Part shown: piece by piece, positions 8,309-17,621 of the stretch | Layout of the letters: every line of letters begins with the position of its first letter | How positions within the stretch are numbered: the first letter of the stretch is position 1 | Source of the DNA: a virus | Direction: 5' to 3' (one strand) | Length of the DNA: 23,955 nt | IMG/VR virus record: IMGVR_UViG_3300017763_000187 | Coordinates: 1 to 23,955 of that record | Position numbers and translations under genes: made by a program | The notes under the pieces: model-generated | Databases searched by the model: none | Told to the model about the DNA's origin: nothing | Seen by the model: only the letters and a program-made list of their open reading frames with translations

Positions 8309-11300
8309 TGGAAGAACAAGCCTCTACCGTTTCAACCGAAGTTTCTCCGGCACCCGCGCCACCTCTTGCTACCGAGGGCCGCGAAGGATTGTTTGATCCG
8401 TTAAACTTTAATTTTAAAACGTTTGAAAAAATTGATTTTCAACCAGAATATTATGAAAATGTAATTAAATCTTTTGAAGGTAAGCCAACTATAAGGAAAA
8501 AAGGTAAGCCCCCTGTTACACAGGATCAAATATTTGCTATTCAGGCCGTAAGAGAATTAAGTTCGCGTTATCCGGGAATTGGAACATATAAACAGTTTAG
8601 AGCAGGGACTTCAAACTTTCAAAAGGAGCTTTTAAAAAATCCAAAAGTAATAGATCGTTTAAAAAGAGACGGTGAGGATTTAACTAAACTTCCTTTTACT
8701 GATGAGAGAATATTACAGTACATTACGACGTTGAAGAAAAAGGGACCTGTTGAAAGTACCTACCGACGCATAGTTGAAAACATACCAGTTAGCGCAGGCA
8801 TGACTGCTGGGTATATGAGCGGGAAACGTGTTCAATCTATGATGCCTGCTTTTCCGCCTTTTAAAACAGGGTATCGTTTATTCGATGCGCCCATTGTAGC
8901 GGCTCAATCAATTTACAACGCGGGAAAATTTTCACTTCCTTTTGTGACAGGGCTCGTTGGAAGTATTTTTACTGCCCCTGTTAGTGAGGAATTTGGAGAA
9001 GTCTTTTTAGGCGAAAAAGGACTTGCAACTCCCGGTACGCGGCCTTTGCAAAGGTTTGGGGAAGCTGTTGGCGACGTGGTTTCGTTTTCTCCTATAGGGT
9101 TTTATGCAGACAAAATTGCAGGAAATATGACCCGCGATTACTTTACTAACCGATTAGGAAAGTTTTTGGACCCACAAGCGGGAGGGCCCAACACGTATAC
9201 GTTTAAAGGCGGTCGCGTCTCAGACGGAAAAGGCGGGTTTTTTGATGTTCCTGAAAAAACAGTTAGCTTAGACAAAGGCCCAATGTTTGGTCGGCCTGTG
9301 GATATGACAGGAGAATCTGCAAAGACAACCGCTTATCAACAGATGAAAAAAGCAGAAAAGACTTCTAAAGAGTACCTGTATGGTGAGGGCGTTATTAGAG
9401 GTGCGGGTGGTAAACCTGTTCAAGGACCGCTTACGATAAACCAATTAAATGAACGCGGCGTAGCTGATGTTATGCAGGGCACTGTTCCACAAGGAACGAT
9501 GCGCAAGCTATTGGCAATAGAGGACGCTTTACGTGCTGCGGGCAAAGACGCTAGAAACAACAAGAGTTTGTTCGCCTTTTATGAATCTTTAGCCGCATTA
9601 GGTGCGGGTACATTTGCAAAAGCTGCCGCGGAAAGTAAACCTTTCACGGGCTATGAAGTCGGTGCAGAAATAGCGGGCAGTATCGCGGTGCCTTTGGGTG
9701 TAGGAGATATTTTATACCGAGCCGCAACAAAAGGTTATCCCGTGGCAAGAGAGCTTTATGAAAACGTAAATGACATGGGCCTTCTGCGCGGCGTTGGAAC
9801 TACTTTTTCTGAAAACATGCAAGCGGGAAGAGATGCTCAAGGTTTTAAAGAAATTGTTACTCGGCTGCAAGAAATGGGAACAATAGATAGTAAAGAACAA
9901 CTGGAGGAGTTTATAGCAAAACTTGAGGCAATGCCTAAAGACCCTGATGCCAAACCTACTGCGGGACAACTTACAAATGACCCTGTTATTATGGCTATGG
10001 AAGCCTCATTGGCTAGAGAATTTCCCGAACTCAAAGGTCAGCAACGAGACGCTAGAAAACTAGAAATAGATGCTTTAAAAGGCGTGTTAGAACAGTTGGC
10101 TTTTGCGGAAGGTACGGAGTACGGCAGAGCGGCAGTAAGAATTGGGGCGGAAATAAGACAAGCCATTTTTGAAAGCAGCTTAACCTCCCGTTTAGACGCC
10201 GCAGAAAACGATCTTTTAAAAGCTCTTAATCAACTTAAAAAATCTAAAGAAAATAGAAACTTAAAAAATCCTGACGGCTCTACTATGACCGCTAAAGAAA
10301 GAGCCGAATTAGACGCAATGGATCGAATTGATCTGTCTGAAAGATTGATGGACATGTTGACGGCGCAAAAAGGGTTTGCTCGTACAGAACAAAAACGTTT
10401 GTATGGCAGAGTTGGAGAAATAGACCTTAGTCAGTTTTATGATGACGCAGGGAACGCGGTTGACGGACCTAAGTTACTTCGTTTGTTAGAAGAGCAAGGC
10501 CCTTTTGCTCCGGGTAATTTATTGGAAAGTGAATTAAAACCTTTATTTACTTTTGCTCGTAGTCTGAAAGACCAGCTTGGTATTCAAGTTGATTTAGGTG
10601 GCGAAACACCGAAGTTAAACGCGTATAATGAAGCTAGGTTGCAGGCGTATGAGTCTGGGGGAATGGACCTTTTTGACCAGTTTGTTGTGAATGAATTAGG
10701 TGATCTAGGGACAGACAACCTTCCAGAAACGGTCACGCCTGAAATGATCCAAGCGGTAAGACAAAAGATTGGTGGAAGGGGTCGTCAAGGACAACAGAGT
10801 CCTACTGGAAAAGCTTATACAGCGTTATTGGACGCGTTACTTGAAAAGGGTTCCCGACTAGGCACCATTAGCGCAGGACCTTCCGTAAGGTCGGCTCAAG
10901 TAAGAACGGGCGCAGAAATAGCATTTGAAGAAAGCAAGCAGTTGTTTGATGCCGCTACAGCGGGCAATGAATTTGTTGGCCCTAGAATGCGTAATTTTAT
11001 CTTGGACGCCAGACAACAGTTGCGGGCCGTTTCTGATCCTGACCAGTTGGACACAACCGCTCAACAGTTAATCCAAAACTTTGAAACTAATTTTGACAAT
11101 GAAATTGCTAATAGTGGGCTTGGACAGCAAACTATAAACAATTTAGTCGAGGTTTTAAGACAACCTCAGACGGCAGCAACGGCGGCTCTTCCTGAAGGCA
11201 CGGCGGCGTCGGTTCCCGCTAGTGGTATATCCTTTAAACTTCTTAACCGCGTTAGAAGCGATGCTCTAACGCTTGCAAGAAACGGCGATTTAAGCCCTGA

Positions 11301-13131
11301 AGCACGTAGAATTGCAGGTATGTATGCCGAAGCCATTGCAGACGATTTTGAGAACGTAGCACGTTACGGCGGAACAGACGCAGATAAAACTCAGCTACGG
11401 GCGCTGCGCGAAGCAAACGACTTTTCAAAAGCTTTTGCGGACGTTTATTACAGAAGCTACGTTGGCAAAGCTTTAAAACAGACGCGGGATGGGGAGTTTA
11501 GATTAGCTCCAGAAACTCTGGCTATGGGGTTTAACAAGAATCAGTTTGACCCGAATCTATTAAAGGTTAGAGACATTCAAGCGGTTGGAACCTTTGCTAG
11601 AGAGCAAGGGATTAAAGGTGCCGCGGGAACAATAGACAGCATAAACGGAGTTTTAGATAGAATAATTCGAACAGCCCGCTCAGAAGCTTTTGATCCAGAA
11701 ACCGGAACTATTAGCGAAAAAAGATTAAAAACGTGGCTTAAAGAAAACCGCCGTTTAGGTGCGCTGTTTCCGAGGTTGTTTGAAGACCTTTCAACCTTTT
11801 CTAAGGCTGAAGTTATGCTAAATAAAGTTAACATAAACAACAGTGCTGAACGCGCTGAGATAAATAAACAAATTAACTTTACCAGCTTGTTAAAGGGTCC
11901 TAACGGAGAAATACGAACTAATCCTACCGACGTAGTTGGTGAAGTGTTTGCCGCGGGAAAAGATCAAGTAGAAAACTTAGATAGAATACTTGAAGTTATC
12001 CCTAAAGCGGGTCAGGTAGACAAAAAAGTAGTTTACATTGTTAAAGAACCCGAGGATTTAGGAGGCTTAGAACACACTTATTTTAATTACAAAGATGCCG
12101 TTGCGGCTAAAGACGCTCGAAGTGGGTCACAATTAACCAAAAGAGTGTTAGAGGTGGACCGTGAAAAAGCTATGGCGGGTTTAAAGGCGTCTGTTTTTGA
12201 GTATTTGGTACAAGGACAACCTACTTTAAAAAGTTCGCCGGAGTTTAATCCTACAAAGGTTTACAAACAACTGTTTACAGACAAGGTTTTGCTTTCTGGA
12301 AAACGGGATGCAATGCGTTCTGGCGGCACAAAGTTCACCACTATGGCGGAACTGTTGAAGTCTAAAGGGATATTCAACGACGGGGACGTGGCTACTGCAA
12401 AAAACGCTTTAGAACAGATGATTAAAGTTAAATCAGCGGATCAAGCCGGAAACCTTGTAGCGGACTTTGAGTCTGCAAAACCAATCCTAGATTTTGCTTT
12501 GGGCATTTCTGGTTCTGCAATTGGTACAAAAAGTCAGTCCTTCCTTACGGGTGGTCAAGGCGGTCCGGGGTCTATTATCGCGGCGGGCAAAGGCGCGGAA
12601 GCTATGCGGAACATTTTTTTAAGAATGCCTGCCGCTAGCCGATTGCTCTTTACTTCAAAGCTACTTCAAGACCCAAAGTTGCTAGCTAAAATGATGCGAA
12701 CATACGGTAACACCGACGCTTCAACAACAGGCGTGGTTAACTCCGTCAAACAATGGCTATCAACAAACGGTTTTGTAACTCTTCCTAGAAGAGCCGCCGT
12801 TGCTGACAGGCCGGAAGACAAGCCTGCAACCAAACCGGATCAGTTCTTCAAAGAGTTCCCTGTTCCTCGCGCTGATCCAGTGCAGCCTACTGTCGAAAAG
12901 AAAGCATCCTTACAACTACCGAGTAGGGGAGTCCTCCCAGCCCCTTCTCCGGTGCCCAGCGGAGTCCAGACGGCTTCTGTTGACTCCGCTGGTAGCGCGG
13001 CACAAAGACCGCAGTCTGGCGGAATAAGTAGCATTGACATTAACAAAGCGCGTCAGCTTTTCCCTAACGACATAACCTTCGCGGCCCGTGGCGGCGAGAT
13101 GCGATCAGGCATAGGAGGACTATTCCGATGA
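8308..13131 (+). CDS. Very large internal/ejected virion protein, 1607 aa
   Basis: This is the largest gene in the window. It starts at ATG 8308, overlapping the previous TAA by one base. After a Pro-rich start (SPAPAPPLATEG) come a charged domain and two hydrophobic Gly/Ala-rich regions, about residues 160-240 (including FVTGLVGSIF) and 440-475 (including EIAGSIAVPLGVG), which could insert into membrane. Residues about 490-1400 are mainly charged helices. A Gly-rich segment near 1412 (FLTGGQGGPGSIIAAGKGA) precedes a short helical domain. Residues about 1492-1570 are a Pro/Ser-rich linker, and the protein ends FAARGGEMRSGIGGLFR. I see no catalytic motif. Size and order suggest a T7 gp16-like channel or ejection protein, but without recognisable homology. 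The codons around 8400-8460 are strikingly AT-rich. Confidence 0.6.
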   Translation: MEEQASTVSTEVSPAPAPPLATEGREGLFDPLNFNFKTFEKIDFQPEYYENVIKSFEGKPTIRKKGKPPVTQDQIFAIQAVRELSSRYPGIGTYKQFRAGTSNFQKELLKNPKVIDRLKRDGEDLTKLPFTDERILQYITTLKKKGPVESTYRRIVENIPVSAGMTAGYMSGKRVQSMMPAFPPFKTGYRLFDAPIVAAQSIYNAGKFSLPFVTGLVGSIFTAPVSEEFGEVFLGEKGLATPGTRPLQRFGEAVGDVVSFSPIGFYADKIAGNMTRDYFTNRLGKFLDPQAGGPNTYTFKGGRVSDGKGGFFDVPEKTVSLDKGPMFGRPVDMTGESAKTTAYQQMKKAEKTSKEYLYGEGVIRGAGGKPVQGPLTINQLNERGVADVMQGTVPQGTMRKLLAIEDALRAAGKDARNNKSLFAFYESLAALGAGTFAKAAAESKPFTGYEVGAEIAGSIAVPLGVGDILYRAATKGYPVARELYENVNDMGLLRGVGTTFSENMQAGRDAQGFKEIVTRLQEMGTIDSKEQLEEFIAKLEAMPKDPDAKPTAGQLTNDPVIMAMEASLAREFPELKGQQRDARKLEIDALKGVLEQLAFAEGTEYGRAAVRIGAEIRQAIFESSLTSRLDAAENDLLKALNQLKKSKENRNLKNPDGSTMTAKERAELDAMDRIDLSERLMDMLTAQKGFARTEQKRLYGRVGEIDLSQFYDDAGNAVDGPKLLRLLEEQGPFAPGNLLESELKPLFTFARSLKDQLGIQVDLGGETPKLNAYNEARLQAYESGGMDLFDQFVVNELGDLGTDNLPETVTPEMIQAVRQKIGGRGRQGQQSPTGKAYTALLDALLEKGSRLGTISAGPSVRSAQVRTGAEIAFEESKQLFDAATAGNEFVGPRMRNFILDARQQLRAVSDPDQLDTTAQQLIQNFETNFDNEIANSGLGQQTINNLVEVLRQPQTAATAALPEGTAASVPASGISFKLLNRVRSDALTLARNGDLSPEARRIAGMYAEAIADDFENVARYGGTDADKTQLRALREANDFSKAFADVYYRSYVGKALKQTRDGEFRLAPETLAMGFNKNQFDPNLLKVRDIQAVGTFAREQGIKGAAGTIDSINGVLDRIIRTARSEAFDPETGTISEKRLKTWLKENRRLGALFPRLFEDLSTFSKAEVMLNKVNINNSAERAEINKQINFTSLLKGPNGEIRTNPTDVVGEVFAAGKDQVENLDRILEVIPKAGQVDKKVVYIVKEPEDLGGLEHTYFNYKDAVAAKDARSGSQLTKRVLEVDREKAMAGLKASVFEYLVQGQPTLKSSPEFNPTKVYKQLFTDKVLLSGKRDAMRSGGTKFTTMAELLKSKGIFNDGDVATAKNALEQMIKVKSADQAGNLVADFESAKPILDFALGISGSAIGTKSQSFLTGGQGGPGSIIAAGKGAEAMRNIFLRMPAASRLLFTSKLLQDPKLLAKMMRTYGNTDASTTGVVNSVKQWLSTNGFVTLPRRAAVADRPEDKPATKPDQFFKEFPVPRADPVQPTVEKKASLQLPSRGVLPAPSPVPSGVQTASVDSAGSAAQRPQSGGISSIDINKARQLFPNDITFAARGGEMRSGIGGLFR

Positions 13132-14045
13132 ACAGAATGCAACAGGGCATAGCGTCCATACCTCGCCAGAACAGCGAATTTGCCAATATGGTGCCACGAC
13201 GTGCGCAGTTAATGGATCAGCCTCACATGCTGGCTTACATTAATCCAGCCGAAGAGCTAATGCTGCGTAAAATGGGCGGGGCGGGTATTCCCGGACCAGA
13301 CGGTATTCCCGTTTATGGTTTATATGAAAATATTACGGGAGAAAAGTTTGAAGACAGCGATCTCGGTAAAGCAATGGGTGTTACTGCGGGCAGCGGTCTT
13401 GGCAGCGGTGGTAACCTAGATAGGGCTTACAACAGCATCCACAATGCTATTACAGGGGGCGGTGCGGGTGATAACCCCAGCGGAGTAACACCTAAAACAC
13501 TCACCAGTGTTCAACAGTCTAACGCAAACATTTCTGCCGCGGCGCGGGCCAAAGCGGCAGCGGAAGCGACGGCGGCAGCAGAGGCTGCTTTCGCTGAAAA
13601 AAGCTTACTTGAGAAAATGTCTGCTGATTTTAAATCTTTAATAGGCCTAGATTTTGGCGTAAATCAGCAAGCTTTACGGAACCGAACCGACAGGACCTTG
13701 GAGAGGAACGCACTAGACCAAGCCTACTATGGCGGGAATGACGACGCTAATTTGCGGCAAGGCACTTACGGCGGGAGAGACTTAGGCATTGCTAATGGCG
13801 CAATTTCTCCTGTGGGTAGTTCAACAACCGCGTCAACCAACTCGGTACAACCGGCAACCCCTATCACTAGCGGAAGGCCCTCCGGAAACATTCAATACGC
13901 GGATAACGTTGTAGTGCCCTCCAGAACAGGGTTTGTCGGACAGATGTATTCGGGCGTTAATCCAAACAACGAAACTCAATACACTTTTGAAGAACTTTTG
14001 GAAATGTTTAAAAATAGAAACACACCCACGAGTCTTTTTGGTTAG
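13128..14045 (+). CDS. Gly/Ala-rich virion protein with LAYINPAEE motif
   Basis: The product is 305 aa, starting at ATG 13128 and overlapping the upstream TGA by four bases (ATGA). Residues 35-53 read LAYINPAEELMLRKMGGAG and are followed by a Gly/Pro turn region (IPGPDGIPVYGLYE). I associate this compact motif with small structural proteins of marine podophages. It also echoes the ELAHVNRDE segment of the 526-aa protein upstream. Residues about 130-165 are an Ala-rich helix. The remainder is Asn/Thr/Gly-rich and probably disordered, and a short acidic helix (FEELLEMFKN) ends the protein. No enzyme motif or signal peptide is visible. It sits between the largest ejection-type protein and the lytic enzyme, so a structural or adaptor role in the same complex is plausible but unproven. 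Confidence 0.55.
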   Translation: MNRMQQGIASIPRQNSEFANMVPRRAQLMDQPHMLAYINPAEELMLRKMGGAGIPGPDGIPVYGLYENITGEKFEDSDLGKAMGVTAGSGLGSGGNLDRAYNSIHNAITGGGAGDNPSGVTPKTLTSVQQSNANISAAARAKAAAEATAAAEAAFAEKSLLEKMSADFKSLIGLDFGVNQQALRNRTDRTLERNALDQAYYGGNDDANLRQGTYGGRDLGIANGAISPVGSSTTASTNSVQPATPITSGRPSGNIQYADNVVVPSRTGFVGQMYSGVNPNNETQYTFEELLEMFKNRNTPTSLFG

Positions 14046-14055
14046 GGTTTAGGCT

Positions 14056-16122
14056 ATGGCTAAGTTTAACATGGATCAGTTTGAGCAAGACTACCGCAAC
14101 GAGCGGCGTGAAGCCTTGCGGGACAGTGTTAAAAGCGGCAAAACTAGCTTACCTGTTGGCATACTTCAACATGGCGTTAACCGCTTAGGCGAAGGCGTTT
14201 CTGACACCGTTCAAGGTATTGGAGCGTTTGCCAAATCTTTATACAACAACCCTCAAGCTGTGGCGGAGTCAGGCGCGGAAGGCTTAGAGGCGCTGTATAA
14301 TCGCGTAGCTCAAGGCGACCCTATGTCTGCAATGCAGGTAGCACAGATGGTTGCTTCTGGCGGAACAGGCGCTGCGATTTTGCGAGGTGGTCGCATAGAC
14401 CCCAGTGCCGTAGGTTCTGGTGGTGGAAACATAATTAGAGGCTTTCACTCTACTCGAAAGGACTTTGACGAAATAGACCCTGAACGGGGTTTACCGACAG
14501 GAAACTTTGGTCAAGCGGCTTACTTTAGCGAAAGTAGCGATTATCCGTCCCGTTTAAATCCTAACAGTAGAATCATAGAAGCTGACTTAGACACAACTGA
14601 TTTTTTACAGGCGGGGAAAAAAATTCCCGTTGCAAAAGAACGTGTTTTAGGGACACTTTCGGTGTTAAACTCCTTGGAAGACGCCACCGGAAAGACCTTT
14701 AAGGTTGAGTATGACGCGGACACAAACACGGCTCTTGTTGAGTACAACCGCCGTAGACGTGCGGGGGAAGAAGGTCCCATTAAAGAAACTAAAACGTTTG
14801 ACTTTAATGATTCAAGTAAACTGTTTGATGATATAAAGTCAGTAACGTGGGGTCTTCGTTACGAGTCTATGTCTACAGACAGGACAAATTTATCTGATTT
14901 TATGCGGGCGGCAGGGTTCACGGGTGTTAAAGGCGGATCAGATGACGACTTTCACATTGGAGTTTTTGATAAAAGTGCGGTTAAACAATTTGCCCAAGGA
15001 GGTCCCGTGATGCGCGGAATTGGAACCCTGAACGAGACAGCGAGAAACATGTTCCGCGGACCGCGGGGCATTGGCGCTTATCAGCAACTTGCCAGCGGCG
15101 GTGAAGCGATGGGACCGCCCCCGACACGCGGACCGGACCCGCAGGGCATTGGCGCTTATCAACAGTTCGCGGACGGCGGACCTGTTTATATGCAGGAGGG
15201 TGGCGATCCGAACTTTAAGCTTTTAGTGCAAGCAGTACAGAAAGTAGAAAGTAATTTTGATTCCCGTGCTGTAAGCGAGGATGGTGCGATTGGTCTGATG
15301 CAAATCCTGCCCACTACGGCGGCTCAACCCGGATATGAGAAATATGGTGCTGAAAACGTATTTGACATAGCTGAAAGACTTATGGGTTTTAGGGATGAGC
15401 GCACTGTAGAAAACGCACGGGCTCTGCTCTTTGATCCAGAAATTAACGTAGAGTTTGGTACTAAATATTTACAGGCAATGATACGAGATTCAGGCGGAGA
15501 TATCTTGCAAGCTCTGCAAAAATACAACGCGGGAGTTGGTAACTATCAAGCCTTTGAAGAAGACCCTGAAAATAATCCTTTAGACCAAGAGGCCGTGCAA
15601 TATCCTATAAAGGTTACCGCAGCGTACCAAAACTTTGATCCAAGCAACCCGTTAGAATTGTCTCAATTTTCTAACAGACCTGAAGCCGCTAGTCAGATGA
15701 TGGCAATGTACGAACAGCCCGAACCAGAACTTGTTCGTCCGAGACTTCGCCCTGAGTTTTTAGGAGATAAGGGAGTTACAACGTCCCTGCGTCCCCAACT
15801 TAGACCCCAAGGTATCATGTCTATTCAAGACCCCGCGGTCATGGACAGGGTAGTGGAGCAAGTACAAGAAGAATTACCCCCTACAGAAGAAGAGCGCGAC
15901 CTGTATGAAAAGTACAGCCCTGAAAACATGTTTCCTGACGCAGGGCTTACCGAGAGCGAAATGATTAGAAGAGAACGCTTCGCACCAAAAGAGGGGGACG
16001 CAGAACCTTATCGGCAACCGCGTTCAATGGAAGAAAAAATACAGGGTTTCTTTGACAAGTTTAAACCGTCCAGAAAACCAATTTTTACCGTTCGACCTAC
16101 CCTCAAAGACACGGTCGTCTAA
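14056..16122 (+). CDS. Virion protein fusing an ADP-ribosyltransferase-like domain to a lytic transglycosylase
   Basis: The product is 688 aa, starting at ATG 14056. Residues 1-120 are a polar helical lead. Residues about 128-312 resemble the ART domain of phage polyvalent proteins: FHSTRKDFDEIDP with H131, then GQAAYFSES with Y156, and at the end AAGFTGVKGG...HIGVFDKSAVKQF, matching that family's closing DG...VFDPSxIK pattern. The usual third catalytic Glu is not evident; Asp 296-298 lie nearby. A linker with Gly-Gly motifs and a repeated GIGAYQQ follows. Residues about 388-510 are a soluble lytic transglycosylase domain (GH23): catalytic E398 in VESNF, GLMQILPTTA at 413-422 and YNAGVGNY at 490-497. 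It would cut peptidoglycan during DNA entry, and the ART part could modify a host protein. The C-terminus has LRPQLRP-type repeats and is probably disordered. Confidence 0.8.
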   Translation: MAKFNMDQFEQDYRNERREALRDSVKSGKTSLPVGILQHGVNRLGEGVSDTVQGIGAFAKSLYNNPQAVAESGAEGLEALYNRVAQGDPMSAMQVAQMVASGGTGAAILRGGRIDPSAVGSGGGNIIRGFHSTRKDFDEIDPERGLPTGNFGQAAYFSESSDYPSRLNPNSRIIEADLDTTDFLQAGKKIPVAKERVLGTLSVLNSLEDATGKTFKVEYDADTNTALVEYNRRRRAGEEGPIKETKTFDFNDSSKLFDDIKSVTWGLRYESMSTDRTNLSDFMRAAGFTGVKGGSDDDFHIGVFDKSAVKQFAQGGPVMRGIGTLNETARNMFRGPRGIGAYQQLASGGEAMGPPPTRGPDPQGIGAYQQFADGGPVYMQEGGDPNFKLLVQAVQKVESNFDSRAVSEDGAIGLMQILPTTAAQPGYEKYGAENVFDIAERLMGFRDERTVENARALLFDPEINVEFGTKYLQAMIRDSGGDILQALQKYNAGVGNYQAFEEDPENNPLDQEAVQYPIKVTAAYQNFDPSNPLELSQFSNRPEAASQMMAMYEQPEPELVRPRLRPEFLGDKGVTTSLRPQLRPQGIMSIQDPAVMDRVVEQVQEELPPTEEERDLYEKYSPENMFPDAGLTESEMIRRERFAPKEGDAEPYRQPRSMEEKIQGFFDKFKPSRKPIFTVRPTLKDTVV
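15061..15161 (+). repeat. Short direct repeat in the linker between ART and transglycosylase domains
   Basis: Bases 15061-15083 and 15139-15161 match at 22 of 23 positions and start 78 bases (26 codons) apart. Both encode RGIGAYQQ or QGIGAYQQ followed by a Gly-Gly pair (LASGGEA, FADGGPV). A related, more diverged copy lies just upstream (FAQGGPVMRGIGTL). The copies lie only in the linker, between the two enzyme domains. Confidence 0.8.
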
Positions 16123-17576
16123 CTTAACCACCCTTTGACTTCTTCACCCAGTACTTTGCCCGCGAGACTTACCTTGGACCGCAAAGCGTCCAGAACTTTC
16201 TCGTCTATGGTATCGGGGGAAACGAGGTCAATGTACGTCACCGCTTTAGTTTGACCAATCCGGTGCGCCCTGTCCTCACTCTGTAAGCGTATCTCCAGAT
16301 CGTAGCTGTTGCTGTAGTAGATCACAGTGTTAGCTGCAGTCAGAGTAATACCGTAGCCGCCCGTCTTGGGCTGTCCCACAAAGAACCGCAGCGGGCTGTC
16401 GGGGTCTTGGAACTCCTCAACAATTTCCTGTCTGCGGTCCTGCGGCGTCTCACCGTAATAAGTTGCGACCGAATCGGGCCCGAAACGGTCGCGCAGGGCA
16501 TGTGCTATCCGTTGGAGGTCGTTAGTGTACGTCGCCCAAATGATAGCCTTCCCCGAAAGCTCGTCTGTTATATCCATTAACTCTGGCAGACGGTTGTTCT
16601 TTAGTTCCTGTAAATCCCCCACGTCAGGCTGAAACGATCCGCAGCATATCTGTTGGAGCCGCATGATCTGTGTCAGAACACTGGTTGTCGTGGCAATGTT
16701 GTCATCGTTAAGATGCGCCAAAGCCAATGACTTCATCTGATCGTACACCCTGCTTTGCTCCGTGGTCAACGGAACGCGGCGCTTTATGTACAGTTTCTCA
16801 GGTAAATCCAAACAATCCTGCTTTAACGTGCGGGTGCTGAACCCCAACAGACGCTCGTTTAGTTCGTCCAACCTACGGTATCCCGTTATCTCCTGAAAGC
16901 TGCGCGAACCCATTACACGCTTCTGCGTAATCGCGTAGCGGCTCTGGAACGCGTAGAAGCTGGCAAAGCCCAAAGAACTCGGATCAAGGAACCTGCACTG
17001 ACTGTAGAGGTCCAACGGTGACTTTGTAATCGGAGAGCCTGTCAGAATGCGCCTGTACTTAATGTATGGGTTTAACGCCATCAGGTTCTTGGTACGCTGG
17101 GCGTTGCGGTTTTTTATCGTGGTGCTTTCATCAACAACAGCCATGTTCTCGGGATTGGCTACCAGAAAACGTCCCGCGGCCCGCGTACCTCGGGGCGATG
17201 AGAACGCTTCAACGTTCATTACAAAAAGTTTTAGTCCGTCAAACGGGTCATCAATAAACGTATCCAGTTCCTCGGAGTAGCGTTTGGATGTGGCGGGCGT
17301 CCACCGCATAACTTTGCGCTTTATATTGTCTGGCAAGTGCGCGGGTATTTCGCCCTGCACCCAGTTGTCGTAGACACCCTTGGGCGCTACAATTAGTGCC
17401 GCGTTTAGGTCACCTTCTATATATAGTACACCTATATTATCTATGGCGACTTTGGATTTTCCCGTGCCCATTTCCATAAAGTACGCGTGGTACGTTTTGT
17501 ACCAAGACTCTTCTAGTGCGTCACGCTGATGGTTGAAGGGCTGCGTCTTAAAATCATAATCTATCTGTTCCAACAT
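16119..17576 (-). CDS. SNF2-like SF2 DNA helicase/translocase
   Basis: The product is 485 aa. I choose the ATG at 17576 because AGGAGA lies five bases before it. The longer frame back to TTG at 17633 would translate through the promoter. The ATPase core is complete: Q-motif-like FNHQRDAL near residue 14, Walker A GTGKSK at 37-42, Walker B VVDES at 147-151, LTGSPI (motif III), AIIWATY in the second lobe, and RLQSEDRAHRIGQ (motif VI) at 430-442, the SNF2 hallmark. The length fits a minimal two-lobe enzyme with no accessory domain. It may remodel replication forks, unwind DNA or strip proteins; compact SNF2-like helicases beside primases are common in phages. It is the only gene on this strand and overlaps the virion operon tail to tail by four bases. 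Role inferred; fold very likely. Confidence 0.9.
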   Translation of the reverse strand: MLEQIDYDFKTQPFNHQRDALEESWYKTYHAYFMEMGTGKSKVAIDNIGVLYIEGDLNAALIVAPKGVYDNWVQGEIPAHLPDNIKRKVMRWTPATSKRYSEELDTFIDDPFDGLKLFVMNVEAFSSPRGTRAAGRFLVANPENMAVVDESTTIKNRNAQRTKNLMALNPYIKYRRILTGSPITKSPLDLYSQCRFLDPSSLGFASFYAFQSRYAITQKRVMGSRSFQEITGYRRLDELNERLLGFSTRTLKQDCLDLPEKLYIKRRVPLTTEQSRVYDQMKSLALAHLNDDNIATTTSVLTQIMRLQQICCGSFQPDVGDLQELKNNRLPELMDITDELSGKAIIWATYTNDLQRIAHALRDRFGPDSVATYYGETPQDRRQEIVEEFQDPDSPLRFFVGQPKTGGYGITLTAANTVIYYSNSYDLEIRLQSEDRAHRIGQTKAVTYIDLVSPDTIDEKVLDALRSKVSLAGKVLGEEVKGWLS

Positions 17577-17592
17577 TTGTTCTCCTACGGGG

Positions 17593-17621
17593 TTGACTGC
17601 CTGATATCTTATATGTATATA
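17593..17621 (+). promoter_or_regulatory. Sigma70-like promoter for the rightward replication operon
   Basis: TTGACT (17593-17598) and TATATA (17616-17621) are 17 bases apart, with TG directly before the -10. Transcription would start near 17628, about 40 bases before the first gene of the operon. This is the only spacer of more than about 60 bases in the window. The element interleaves with the leftward promoter, so two polymerases could not bind at once. Confidence 0.5.

Noticed and set aside
12800-13027. Second + strand frame of 75 codons within the 1607-aa gene
   Set aside because: It covers the Pro/Ser-rich linker, where codon bias leaves other frames open. No domain is recognisable in its product.
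15061-15161. Possible CRISPR or regulatory repeat
   Set aside because: Only two close copies exist, both in frame and encoding the same protein motif, so they are a coding repeat.
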